A DNA stretch of 64,000 nucleotides from positions 9,126 through 73,125 of the forward strand of contig CAZUAI010000020.1 of the NCBI GenBank assembly GCA_964617875.1, read 5' to 3'. Shown here piece by piece: positions 17,622-25,392 of the stretch. The stretch's first letter is position 1. Each line of letters opens with the position of its first letter. The notes under the pieces were generated by a model. The model searched no databases and was not told where the DNA came from. It saw nothing but the letters and a program-made list of their open reading frames with translations. This DNA is from CAZMVY01 sp964617875 (GTDB lineage: Bacteria > Planctomycetota > Phycisphaerae > UBA1845 > PWPN01). The position numbers and the translations under genes were made by a program.

Positions 17622-18521
17622 TTACGCGCAGTACTTCCTGTTCAGCGCATCGACGGCCTTCTTGCACCGTTCGGTCACCACCCACGCATCCGGCCAGAAG
17701 CACAGGTCGATCGTCCACCAGTCATGCGGCACGCCCGCCTTGTTCAGCTCGGGGATGACCTCCTCGAACTTCAGCAGGCCGTCGCCGAACGGGGCGTGCG
17801 TGGACGTCTCGTCGCCGTGCAGCGTCCCGTCCGAGTCGATCAGGTGGATGTGGTTGATCCTGCCGTGCAGCCGGCGGATGAACTCGACCACGCCGCCGAC
17901 GAGCGTCTCCTTCGGCCCCGGCTGGCGGGCGCCGACGACGGCGACCATGTGCGCGTGGCAGGCGTCGAACAGCACGCCGAAGTTCGGCTCGTTCACCTCG
18001 TCGAGGATGCGGAAGATGTCCGAGGGCTTGTTGAACGCGAAGCCCGGCTCGAACTCCCACGTGACGTAGAGCCCCCTGTCGGCGGCCTCCTTGGCGCAGC
18101 GCTTCCATGTGTCCACGACGCGCTTGCGGGCCGTATCGGCGTCCACCTCCGCGAAGATCGTCGGCGGCTGGACGGCATCGACGCGGATGCCCCTGATGCC
18201 GAGGTCCACGCAGAACTGGACGTTCTTGCGGAACTCGTTGAGGTAGGGCGTCGTGTCCGTCGTGTTGATGAGCTTCTGCGCCCAGAGGTTGGCCGCGAGC
18301 CCGGAAAACCGCAGCCCCGCCTTCTCGACCTTCTCGCGGACGGCGACCCGCTGCTCCTTCGTCGCGAGGTCGTCCGGATTCGGATGCGGCGGGAAGCCGC
18401 CCAGCTCGAGCCCGTCAAAGCCGAGCGCGGCCAGTTTGTCCACGACCTCGTCGAAGGGGACGGGGTTCTTCTGGTACGGTCCGATCGAGTAGGCCCATGT
18501 GCCGATGGAGATCTTTTTCAT
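17622..18521 (-). CDS. Sugar phosphate isomerase/epimerase (AP endonuclease 2-like TIM barrel)
   Basis: 299 residues. The xylose isomerase-like TIM barrel is seen from MKKISIGTWAYS through GFDGLELGG, GIRGIRVDAV, VTWEFEPG, GVLFDACHAH and INHIHLIDSDG. The Glu, Asp, His and Asp side chains of these strand ends would bind a divalent metal. Members isomerise or epimerise sugars and inositols; the substrate cannot be told from the sequence. The start is the ATG at 18521, where homologous proteins begin (MKKIxxGTWxYS), although the frame is open further upstream. A 33-bp repeated element occupies the ribosome-binding-site region. Confidence 0.88.
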   Translation of the reverse strand: MKKISIGTWAYSIGPYQKNPVPFDEVVDKLAALGFDGLELGGFPPHPNPDDLATKEQRVAVREKVEKAGLRFSGLAANLWAQKLINTTDTTPYLNEFRKNVQFCVDLGIRGIRVDAVQPPTIFAEVDADTARKRVVDTWKRCAKEAADRGLYVTWEFEPGFAFNKPSDIFRILDEVNEPNFGVLFDACHAHMVAVVGARQPGPKETLVGGVVEFIRRLHGRINHIHLIDSDGTLHGDETSTHAPFGDGLLKFEEVIPELNKAGVPHDWWTIDLCFWPDAWVVTERCKKAVDALNRKYCA

Positions 18522-18525
18522 GGTC

Positions 18526-18558
18526 GTTGTTCCGTCAGTCCGTGGTTCCGTTCGTACG
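18526..18558 (-). repeat. 33-bp GGAAC-rich element upstream of the isomerase start (copy A)
   Basis: On the minus strand it reads as CGAACGGAACCACGGAC followed by TGACGGAACAAC, 4 bases before the ATG. 29 of 33 bases match copy C (62183-62215), which sits in the same position before dapB. Confidence 0.7.
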
Positions 18559-18565
18559 ATTCCCC

Positions 18566-18584
18566 CTCTCCCTTCAAGGGAGAG
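18566..18584. repeat. Palindrome CTCTCCCTT-C-AAGGGAGAG
   Basis: Perfect 9-bp arms around one base, followed by GCCGGGGTGAG. This resembles an intergenic palindromic repeat common in many high-GC bacterial genomes; only one copy is seen in this window. Confidence 0.5.
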
Positions 18585-18740
18585 AGCCGGGGTGAGTATG
18601 GCCGCCTGGCCGGTTCCTCCGCTACTCGGTTCCTCGCTGCCCGCCCCCACCATCCTATCATGGCAAATCCCGTCCATCTGGCAAGTCGCGGGGGGCATCG
18701 GTGCATGGCCGTCTGTGCGAATGGGGTCCGAAACTCTGCC

Positions 18741-18782
18741 GGACAGGCAGCCGTGAATGTCGCCGATCAGGACCGTTCCCAT
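18741..18782 (-). pseudogene. Possible 5' remnant of a calcineurin-like metallophosphoesterase
   Basis: An ATG at 18782 reads MGTVLIGDIHGCLS. GDIHG is the first metal-binding motif of Ser/Thr phosphatases and symmetrical diadenosine tetraphosphatases, and it sits at the usual N-terminal position. After about 14 codons the similarity ends, and the frame runs through repeats into the isomerase gene. No other phosphoesterase motif (GDxxDRG, GNHE) occurs nearby, so if real this is a truncated relic. Confidence 0.35.
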
Positions 18783-18880
18783 GACGCACCGTCCGCAAGA
18801 TATGCCCATTCGTTCTTTCCCGCGTCCGGGCGGGAATCCTTCACACGGGCGAAGCACAATCGCGGGACCCCGCGGTGCGA

Positions 18881-18971
18881 AGGGATTCTGTCGCCCCGCT
18901 GGGGCTTGCCCTGATCGCCGCGACCCGGTCCGGCGGCTTACGCCCCCGGCTGCAAACCCGCGTTCCACCGG
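18881..18971. repeat. Dispersed-repeat-like intergenic sequence
   Basis: Contains CGCCCCGCTGGGGCTTG and GGCGGCTTACGCCCCCGGC, short palindromes of a style that recurs between genes in many planctomycete genomes. Only this copy lies in the window, so the call rests on general knowledge. The rest of 18595-19020 shows no gene apart from the phosphoesterase remnant. Confidence 0.35.
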
Positions 18972-19020
18972 GGCATTGATATCGGCAAGGCATCAAGCAC
19001 GTCGGACGACCGCGAAAGGA

Positions 19021-20043
19021 CTATGCCTGCCGGTCCGCATGGCGGTCTTGCGAGATCGTCCGGCGTTCTGCGATGCCGGCTCGCGCGTGGAGAATGGCCT
19101 GCGCCAATTCGATGTCGCGCCAGGCCGCGGCCTCGGCAAACCCGTGCAGCCACCGCGCCGACACTTTAAAGGCGGCCACCGGATACTTCGTGTACCGCGC
19201 GATCGCCCGCGAGTCCTCGCGGGCCTTTGCGATCGGCCTCCATCCGACGTCCAGGTCAAGGCCGACGTCGCGAGCGATCGCGACGAACGACTCGGCCAGT
19301 TCCCGGTCGCCCCGCGTGGCGGGTCTGCCTCTGCCCTGGGTAAGATAAAGCCCCGGGCCGTTGCCCACCTGCCCGTCGCAGGTTACGTCAAGCACCAGGA
19401 TCGCATCCGGGCCCAATTCTCCGATCAGACCGCGCCGGCTCGCGAACGTCGCTCCGACCAGGCCGGCCTCTTCGCTTACCGTGAACAGCGCCGACACCGT
19501 CAGCGACGGACCGGACCGCTTCGCCAGCAGCAGGTCAAGAGCCAGCGCAAGCCCCACGGCATCGTCGAGCTTGCCGATGATCAGGCCGTTCTCCGCTCGA
19601 AGTCTCGGCAGCACGTAGACGCCCCGCTCACGCCCCGCCGGCACGCCGGACAACCTCCACAACCGGAGCGAACTCGCCCGCCGCCCGGTCCGGACGGGGG
19701 TGAAGCCGTCTTCCCGCAACTCAAACACGCGGACGGCGGACGGACTCACGGCCAGCGATTCGTCTCCGGGGCCGGGGCCGAACGGCGTCGAGCCGGCAAG
19801 CTCGAATCGGTTCGACCCGAGGTGCTTGTCCAGGTGAGCAACGACCAACACGTGCCCGTCGGCCGTCCCGGCGCGCGTGGCGTACAGGTTCCCGATCGCG
19901 TCTTCGCGTATCTCGATATCCGCCGAGCGCAACGTGCACCGCACGTAATCGCAGACGAGCCATTCCGCGCCCGGGGCGCTCGGAATCTCCGACATTGCCC
20001 GAATATGCTCGTACAGCGCTGCCCTGGTCCTCATGTCAGCCAT
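19021..20043 (-). CDS. M42 family metallopeptidase (aminopeptidase/FrvX-like)
   Basis: 340 residues from the ATG at 20043 (AAAAGG 4 bases upstream). The di-metal clan MH residues are in order: VVAHLDKHLG (His, Asp), KLDDAVG (bridging Asp), TVSEEAGLVG (catalytic and metal Glu pair), LVLDVT (Asp) and a C-terminal His in RWLHGFAEAA. Such enzymes form dodecameric shells that trim N-terminal residues from peptides in the cytoplasm. The third-last region differs from the usual HSPxE (LHGF), so specificity may be unusual. It is preceded by a short possible gene and the AICAR transformylase gene on the same strand. Confidence 0.88.
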   Translation of the reverse strand: MADMRTRAALYEHIRAMSEIPSAPGAEWLVCDYVRCTLRSADIEIREDAIGNLYATRAGTADGHVLVVAHLDKHLGSNRFELAGSTPFGPGPGDESLAVSPSAVRVFELREDGFTPVRTGRRASSLRLWRLSGVPAGRERGVYVLPRLRAENGLIIGKLDDAVGLALALDLLLAKRSGPSLTVSALFTVSEEAGLVGATFASRRGLIGELGPDAILVLDVTCDGQVGNGPGLYLTQGRGRPATRGDRELAESFVAIARDVGLDLDVGWRPIAKAREDSRAIARYTKYPVAAFKVSARWLHGFAEAAAWRDIELAQAILHARAGIAERRTISQDRHADRQA

Positions 20044-20136
20044 TGCCTTTTCGGCGCAGTGCCGGCGCGCGTCGCCGCCACTCATCGGGGAACCACGGCA
20101 GCCGTGATAAACGAATTCGTCTTCGTTGCCGGCCAC

Positions 20137-20262
20137 TCATCCCAGGTGTCCCATGTACCCGATCACGGCGAACCGCTCCACCAGCTCGACATAGCCTTCG
20201 AGCAACGCCAGGCACGCGTCCAGGTCAACGTATTCGTTTCCGTCGCCGGACGCGGGCCCCAC
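20137..20262 (-). CDS. Possible small protein between the AICAR transformylase and the M42 peptidase
   Basis: A GTG at 20262 opens a 41-codon frame ending ...ALLEGYVELVERFAV-IGYMGHLG. Third codon positions are almost all G or C, and the C-terminal 30 residues form a plausible amphipathic helix, unlike the composition of the other frames. The frame stays open without ATG back to 20424, so a longer form is possible. The ribosome-binding site is weak (GGACGGG). Not recognised; may be a fragment. Confidence 0.3.
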   Translation of the reverse strand: MGPASGDGNEYVDLDACLALLEGYVELVERFAVIGYMGHLG

Positions 20263-20429
20263 TCGCCCGTCCGGCGATAGACCTTCACGTGCGAAACGTT
20301 CGGCTGCGCGGGCAGATGACCCGTCCGGGACTGTGCCGCCATGCCGCCCGTGGCGGGCGTCCCGGCAACGGATTCGGCCCGTTCCTGCAGCCGCGGAATG
20401 CGCCGGCGCCGGCGGCGCTCACACCCCGA

Positions 20430-21617
20430 TCAATGGTGGAAGAGCCGCAGGCCGGTAAACGCCATGGTCATCCCGTACGCATCCGCCGCGGCGATCACGC
20501 CCTCATCGGCCACCGAGCCCCCCGTCTGGGCGATGTGGCGGACGCCGCTCTTGTGCGCACGGTCGAGGTTGTCGCGGAACGGGATGAATGCGTCCGAACT
20601 GAGCGCCAGCCCGCCGACGGCCGCGGCGAACCGTGCAATCCACGCGGCGCGTTCCGCTTGACCGAGCGGCTCCGGCAACGACGGACACACGGCGCGAAGC
20701 TGCTCTCTCTCCGCGTCGGAGAGCTGCTCCCAGAGCAGGAACTGATCGACGGCGTTCGCCTTGTCCGGCCGCTTGACGCCCTCGGCGAATCGCATGCCGA
20801 GCACCCGCGGGTGCTGCGAGAGCATCCACTTGTCGGCCTTGTCGCAGGCCAGCCGCGTGCAGTGGATCCGCGACTGCTGCCCGGCGCCGAGGCCGACGAC
20901 CTGGCCGTCGCACGCGACGCAGATCGTGTTCGACTGGGCGTACTTGGCGGCGATCGTGGCGACAATCAGATCGCGTACGGCGGTCGCCGGCAGATCCTTG
21001 CTCCGCGTAACGATGTTGCCGAACAGGTCCGGGCCGATGCGGGCGTGGTTCCGCGGCTGCTCCATCGTAAGGCCGAAGACCTCCCGCCGTTCCACGGCCG
21101 GCGGCTCCCACGCCGGGTCGATCCGGAGCAGGAGGTACTTCCCGCCGCGCTTCGCCTTGAGGATCGCCAACGCCTCCGGCGTGTACCCCGGTGCGATCAG
21201 GCCGTCAGAGCTTTCCGGCTGGAGCACCCGCGCGGCCGACTCATCGACGACGTCGCTCATCGCGGCAAAGTCGCCGAACGAGGCCAGCCGGTCGGCCCCG
21301 CGCGCCCGCGCGTAGGCGCACGCCAGCGGCGAAAGCTCCAGATCGCCCACCATGCACAGCCGGCGCGACTCATCGGACAGCGGCGTGCCGATCGCCGCTC
21401 CGGCCGGGCTGACGTGTTTGAACGAGGCGGCGGCGGGCAGCCCGGTCGCCGCCCGCAACTCGCGGACGAGCTGCCAGGCGTTCAGGGCGTCGAGAAAGTT
21501 GATATACCCCGGCGCCCCGTTGACGACGGTCAGCGGCAACGGGCCGGAAGCCACAAAGATCCGCGCCGGCGCCTGATGCGGGTTGCAGCCATATCGAAGG
21601 TCGATTTGATTGCCCAT
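20430..21617 (-). CDS. Stand-alone AICAR formyltransferase (PurH C-terminal domain)
   Basis: 395 residues. It would transfer a formyl group from 10-formyl-THF to AICAR, the ninth step of purine synthesis. The AICARFT landmarks are LRYGCNPHQ at the N-terminus, SFKHVSPAGAA (catalytic Lys-His pair), DSFAAMSDVVD-like GDFAAMSDVVD, GAGQQSR, DAFIPFRDNLD and the C-terminal AQTGGSVADEGVIAAAD with GLRLFHH. The IMP cyclohydrolase half of bifunctional PurH (about 190 residues at the N-terminus) is missing, and nothing like it is seen nearby, so the last step must be encoded elsewhere. The start at 21617 is where homologous single-domain proteins begin. Confidence 0.92.
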   Translation of the reverse strand: MGNQIDLRYGCNPHQAPARIFVASGPLPLTVVNGAPGYINFLDALNAWQLVRELRAATGLPAAASFKHVSPAGAAIGTPLSDESRRLCMVGDLELSPLACAYARARGADRLASFGDFAAMSDVVDESAARVLQPESSDGLIAPGYTPEALAILKAKRGGKYLLLRIDPAWEPPAVERREVFGLTMEQPRNHARIGPDLFGNIVTRSKDLPATAVRDLIVATIAAKYAQSNTICVACDGQVVGLGAGQQSRIHCTRLACDKADKWMLSQHPRVLGMRFAEGVKRPDKANAVDQFLLWEQLSDAEREQLRAVCPSLPEPLGQAERAAWIARFAAAVGGLALSSDAFIPFRDNLDRAHKSGVRHIAQTGGSVADEGVIAAADAYGMTMAFTGLRLFHH

Positions 21618-21778
21618 GATGCGGTCATCATGCGAACGCCCTGAGCCCGCGTCAACCGGGCCCATTCCGCCCGCCGCACGCCCCGGAACGCGAAGCGCGG
21701 CATGCCGGAACTCGCCGAGAGTCCGCGGCGGTCATCCGCAATCTCAGATTGGAGGTTTTCCGTTCGCCCCGACGCCGA

Positions 21779-23179
21779 TCACATTACGCCCGCCGTGCCC
21801 GTCTCGATCCGCCCGGCCACAAATTCGCGCGGGTCGGTGATCCTGCCCGTCACGGCGCTGGCCGCGACCGTCAGCGGGCTGGCGAGGTAGACGCCGGCGT
21901 CCTTGTGGCCCATGCGGCCGGGGAAGTTGCGGTTCGTCGTGCTGATGCAGACCAGGGGCTCGTTCAGGCGGCCGAACGTGTCCGCCGGACCGCCCAGGCA
22001 CGCCGCGCAGCCCGACGGCCCCATCGTGCAGCCCGCGTCGGCCAGCGTGTCCCAGATCGACTTTTCGCCGGCGGCCTTCGGCATGCCGCGCAGGTTCAGC
22101 CGCAGCATGTCGGCATGCACCTCCGTGCTGCCGGGAACGACGAACGTCGGCACCTGAACCTTCTTCCCGCACAGGATTGCCGCGGCGAAGATCATGTCCG
22201 TGATCTTCCCGCCGGTACACGAACCGAGGTACGCGCGGTCGATCTTCACATCGCGGCAGTTGCGGGCCGTATCCCGGTTGTCGGGGCTGTGCGGCCGGGC
22301 CACCAGCGGTTCGAGCTTCGCCAGGTCCCACTCGTGGACGGCGGCGTACGTCGCGTCGGCGTCGTCGCGGACGACCTCCCACTGCGGCCGGTTCGAGCGT
22401 TTCCGCACGTAGGCGAGCGTCTTCTCGTCCACGTCGCACACGCCGTTCTTGCCGCCCGCCTCGATCGCCATGTTCGTCAGCGTCATGCGGTCCTCGAGCG
22501 ACAGGCTCGCGATGCCGTCGCCGGCGAAGTACATCGCCTTGTACGTCGCCCCGCTGACGCTGATCTCGCCGATCACGGCCAGGATGAGGTCCTTGGCCGT
22601 CAGGTACGGCGGGATCTCGCCGTGGAAGACGAACTTCATCGTCGGCGGGACTTTCAGCCAGAGCCGGCCGGTGCCGAGCACGAAGCCCGCGTCGGTGTTG
22701 CCGACGCCGGTGGCGAACTGGCCGAACGCCCCGGCGGTACACGTGTGCGAGTCGGTGCCGAGCAGGATCTCGCCCGGACGGACGTGGCCCTCCTCGGGCA
22801 ACGTCTTGTGGCAGACGCCCTTGTACGGCGTCCGCGTCGGGTCGCTGTAGGGGCTGGGCATGCCGTCGCCGCGGACGAAATCGGGGTCGTAGTAGTACCG
22901 GATGCCCTGCTCGCGGACGAACTCGCGGAGGATCTCGATGTTGCGGTGGGCCATCCTGTCGGCGGTGAAGATGTAATGGTCGGGGATGATGACGACGCGC
23001 TCGCGGTCCCAGACCTTCGCCGCCGGCCCGAAGTGTTCCTTGAAGACGCCGATCGTGCCCGGCCCGCAGACGTCGTGCGTCATCAGGATGTCGATGTCGC
23101 ACCAGATGTTCTCGCCGGGCTCGACGGACGTGCGGTCGGCGTGGCGCGCGAGGATCTTCTCGGTGATGGTCATGCCCAT
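21779..23179 (-). CDS. leuC: 3-isopropylmalate dehydratase large subunit / homoaconitase family (LeuC-like)
   Basis: 466 residues, preceded by AAGGAG. An aconitase-fold [4Fe-4S] hydro-lyase: TITEKILARHA at the N-terminus, GTDSHTCTAGAFG, GSCTGGKITD with cluster ligand C321, and GPSGCAACLGG with C391 and C394. A roughly 20-residue insert precedes GVCHKTLPEEG. The partner small subunit (LeuD) is not adjacent, so whether it acts on isopropylmalate, homoaconitate or a related acid is not settled. The nearby dehydrogenase at 23991-25043 would supply the next step of a leucine-type pathway, which supports a LeuC-like role. Confidence 0.85.
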   Translation of the reverse strand: MGMTITEKILARHADRTSVEPGENIWCDIDILMTHDVCGPGTIGVFKEHFGPAAKVWDRERVVIIPDHYIFTADRMAHRNIEILREFVREQGIRYYYDPDFVRGDGMPSPYSDPTRTPYKGVCHKTLPEEGHVRPGEILLGTDSHTCTAGAFGQFATGVGNTDAGFVLGTGRLWLKVPPTMKFVFHGEIPPYLTAKDLILAVIGEISVSGATYKAMYFAGDGIASLSLEDRMTLTNMAIEAGGKNGVCDVDEKTLAYVRKRSNRPQWEVVRDDADATYAAVHEWDLAKLEPLVARPHSPDNRDTARNCRDVKIDRAYLGSCTGGKITDMIFAAAILCGKKVQVPTFVVPGSTEVHADMLRLNLRGMPKAAGEKSIWDTLADAGCTMGPSGCAACLGGPADTFGRLNEPLVCISTTNRNFPGRMGHKDAGVYLASPLTVAASAVTGRITDPREFVAGRIETGTAGVM

Positions 23180-23304
23180 GCTCGATGCTCCTTCGTCGGG
23201 AACTCCGCCCGTGGGGTCGATCGGCATATTCTAGGCCGGCCTCCGCGCGGCTGCAACGCGGCCGACCGGGGCGCCGTCGCCCGGTTGAGCCCGCCGCGCC
23301 GGGC

Positions 23305-23874
23305 TCAATGCTGCGCAACGATGATCTCGTTCAGCGGTCGCTTGGGGACGTGGTGGACGTCTCGCTCGTCGCGCCAGTACTTGATGTCGCCGGCGGCCTC
23401 CTCCAGCACGACGGTCTCCCCCGGGGCGCCCAGCGCGATCACGAGCAGGATCGCGTAGCGGGGCGGGATCTGCAACGCCGTGGCGAGGCCCTCCCGCCGG
23501 ATCGAGCCGACCATGCAGCCGCCGAAGCCGCGTTCCGTCGCGCCGAGCAGGATGGTCTGCGCCGCGATGCCGTGGTCGCAATCGACCGACGGGCTGACCT
23601 GGTTGTCGCGCAGGATGAGGATGTAGCCGGTCGGCCGTTCGCCCTCGGCCGGGCCGGGCCACGTCGTCAGGTAGCCCGCCCACGCAAGATGCTCGAAGAT
23701 CCGGGCGTTCGTGCCGGGGTCGGCCGACAGGATGTACCGCAACGGCTGCAGGTTCGCCGCCGACGGCGAGCACCGCGCCAGTTCCACCAGCTCGCGCAGT
23801 ATTTCCGTGGTGACCCGCGGCTCCGGTCGAAATCGACGATAGCTTCGATTCCTGAGAACGAGATCTCTGAACAC
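23305..23874 (-). CDS. Nitroreductase family protein
   Basis: 189 residues from a GTG with CGGAG 8 bases upstream. An FMN-binding nitroreductase fold: NRSYRRF at the N-terminus (Arg binding FMN phosphate), ARCSPSAANLQPLRY, CDHGIAAQTILLGATERGFGGCMVGS and ILLVIALGAP. Most such flavoenzymes reduce quinones, nitro compounds or enones with NAD(P)H. It stands between the malate/tartrate-type dehydrogenase gene and the LeuC-like gene on the same strand and may be co-transcribed. The substrate is not predictable. Confidence 0.88.
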   Translation of the reverse strand: MFRDLVLRNRSYRRFRPEPRVTTEILRELVELARCSPSAANLQPLRYILSADPGTNARIFEHLAWAGYLTTWPGPAEGERPTGYILILRDNQVSPSVDCDHGIAAQTILLGATERGFGGCMVGSIRREGLATALQIPPRYAILLVIALGAPGETVVLEEAAGDIKYWRDERDVHHVPKRPLNEIIVAQH

Positions 23875-23990
23875 GCGGCGTACTCCGTGCAAACCGCTCG
23901 CGGCCGGTCGCAGATGAGGATGCTGCGGCCCGGCACGGTGCGCCAAACCGAAAAGCAACTCCGCGGTCGCCTGCGCGGCAGCCACTCTGC

Positions 23991-25043
23991 TCAGCCGATC
24001 CGCTCGATCACCCGGTCGGCCATCTCTGCCGTACTCAGCGTGCCGCCCAGGTCGGGCGTGGCCGCGCCGGCCGCGAGGGCCTGCTCGACGGCACGGCGGA
24101 CCACGGCCGCCGCCTCGGGCAGGCCCAGCCAGTCGAGCATCATCGCGCCGCTGAGGATCGTTGCCACCGGGTTTGCGATTCCCTTCCCCGCGATGTCGAG
24201 CGCGGACCCGTGTACCGGCTCGAACATCGATGGGAACGTCCGCTCGGGGTTGATGTTCGCGCTCGGCGCCAGGCCCAGCCCGCCCACGATCGCGCCGGCG
24301 AGGTCGCTCAGGATGTCGCCGAACAGGTTCGACGCCACAATCACGTCGAACTCCGCCGGACGGCGGACGAAGTTCATCGCCGCCGCGTCGGCATGCTGCC
24401 GGTCGGCCTCGACGTCGGCGAACTCGGCCCGGACCTCTTCCAGCACCTCGTCCCACATGACCATCGCGTACCGCAGGGCGTTCGACTTGGTGATCATGGT
24501 CAGCCGCCGTCGCCGCTTCCGCGCCAGGTCGAAGCCGAACCGCACGATCCGCCGTACGGCCGCCCGCGTGTGAACCGCCGTCTGCACGGCGACCTCCTCG
24601 GGCCGACCGGTCTTCACACGCCCGCCGCAAACCGAGTATTCGCCCTCCGAGTTCTCGCGGATCACGACCAGGTCGATCTCGCCCGGCCGTGCCAGCGGCG
24701 ACCGCACGTTCGGCCACAGCCGCGCCGGCCGCACGCACGCATACTGATCGAAGTGCTGCCGCATCCCGATGAGCGGGGCCAGCGTGATGTGATCGGGCAG
24801 TTGCCGCGGGTCGCCCAGGGCGCCGAGGAAGATCGCGTCAAACGGCCGCAGCACGTCGAGGTAATCCGGCGGCGCGACGGCCCCGTGCGTCTTGTGGTAT
24901 TCGCAACCCCAGTCGAGCCGCGTGTAATCCAGTCGGAAGCTGCCGGCCGCCGCCTGAACGCGATCCAGCACGCGAACGGCCTGATCGAGGATCTCCATCC
25001 CGATTCCGTCACCGGGGTACAGCGCGATTCGGAACGACTTCAT
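23991..25043 (-). CDS. NAD-dependent beta-decarboxylating dehydrogenase (tartrate/D-malate dehydrogenase type)
   Basis: 350 residues with GGAGG before the ATG. It belongs to the isocitrate/isopropylmalate dehydrogenase fold. The signatures are PGDGIGMEILDQ, DWGCEYHKTHG, PDHITLAPLIGMRQHFDQYACVRP split across the substrate loop, IRENSEGEYS, TKSNALRYAMVMWDEV, NLFGDILSDLAGAIVGGLG and EPVHGSALDIAGKGIANP. The DWGxEYxKxHG and DHITL segments match tartrate dehydrogenase/decarboxylase (TtuC) and D-malate dehydrogenase more than LeuB. It may serve decarboxylation of a 2-hydroxy-dicarboxylic acid; with the LeuC-like gene in the same run, a leucine-type role is not excluded. A strong promoter and an inverted repeat lie upstream. 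Confidence 0.88.
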   Translation of the reverse strand: MKSFRIALYPGDGIGMEILDQAVRVLDRVQAAAGSFRLDYTRLDWGCEYHKTHGAVAPPDYLDVLRPFDAIFLGALGDPRQLPDHITLAPLIGMRQHFDQYACVRPARLWPNVRSPLARPGEIDLVVIRENSEGEYSVCGGRVKTGRPEEVAVQTAVHTRAAVRRIVRFGFDLARKRRRRLTMITKSNALRYAMVMWDEVLEEVRAEFADVEADRQHADAAAMNFVRRPAEFDVIVASNLFGDILSDLAGAIVGGLGLAPSANINPERTFPSMFEPVHGSALDIAGKGIANPVATILSGAMMLDWLGLPEAAAVVRRAVEQALAAGAATPDLGGTLSTAEMADRVIERIG

Positions 25044-25150
25044 CAAACCAACCTCCGAGGAAACCCTGCGAGTCACCGGCGGACCTGCCGGAACCGGCGT
25101 CCGCCTGCCGCATCGAACGGGCCAGGCGTCGGTGGTATCCCTGTCTGGGG

Positions 25151-25175
25151 ATTCACGGAAATCGAGTCCGTGAAT
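25151..25175. promoter_or_regulatory. Inverted repeat ATTCACGGA-N7-TCCGTGAAT, likely operator
   Basis: Perfect 9-bp arms separated by 7 bases, lying just downstream of the predicted transcript start of the dehydrogenase gene (promoter 25197-25225). Its position from about +15 to +40 suits a repressor operator; it could also fold as a hairpin in the leader. Confidence 0.5.
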
Positions 25176-25196
25176 TCGCGACAACTCGTTGTGCCT

Positions 25197-25225
25197 ATTA
25201 TTGTCGGCACACGGACCCCTGTCAA
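25197..25225 (-). promoter_or_regulatory. Strong promoter for the dehydrogenase-nitroreductase-leuC run
   Basis: On the minus strand: TTGACA (25225-25220), 17-bp spacer, AATAAT (25202-25197). The -35 is a perfect consensus. The leader to the ATG at 25043 is about 145 bases. Confidence 0.65.
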
Positions 25226-25334
25226 CGCAAGTTTCCCTGCCGCCCGGCTCTTCCCTGCACACCGACGAGTTCGAGACCCGAACAGACGGCATGCGCGTCA
25301 CCATCGCCTCCCGGCCGAACGTCGCGACAGGCCA

Positions 25335-25363
25335 CTGACAGGACAGTTGTTCGTGCGTAGAAT
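25335..25363 (+). promoter_or_regulatory. Promoter for the zinc-ribbon membrane protein
   Basis: CTGACA (25335-25340), 17-bp spacer, TAGAAT (25358-25363). Transcription would start near 25370, about 20 bases before the ATG. Confidence 0.6.
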
Positions 25364-25392
25364 CACACGGGCAGGTGAAGAAGCGGGGCCCT

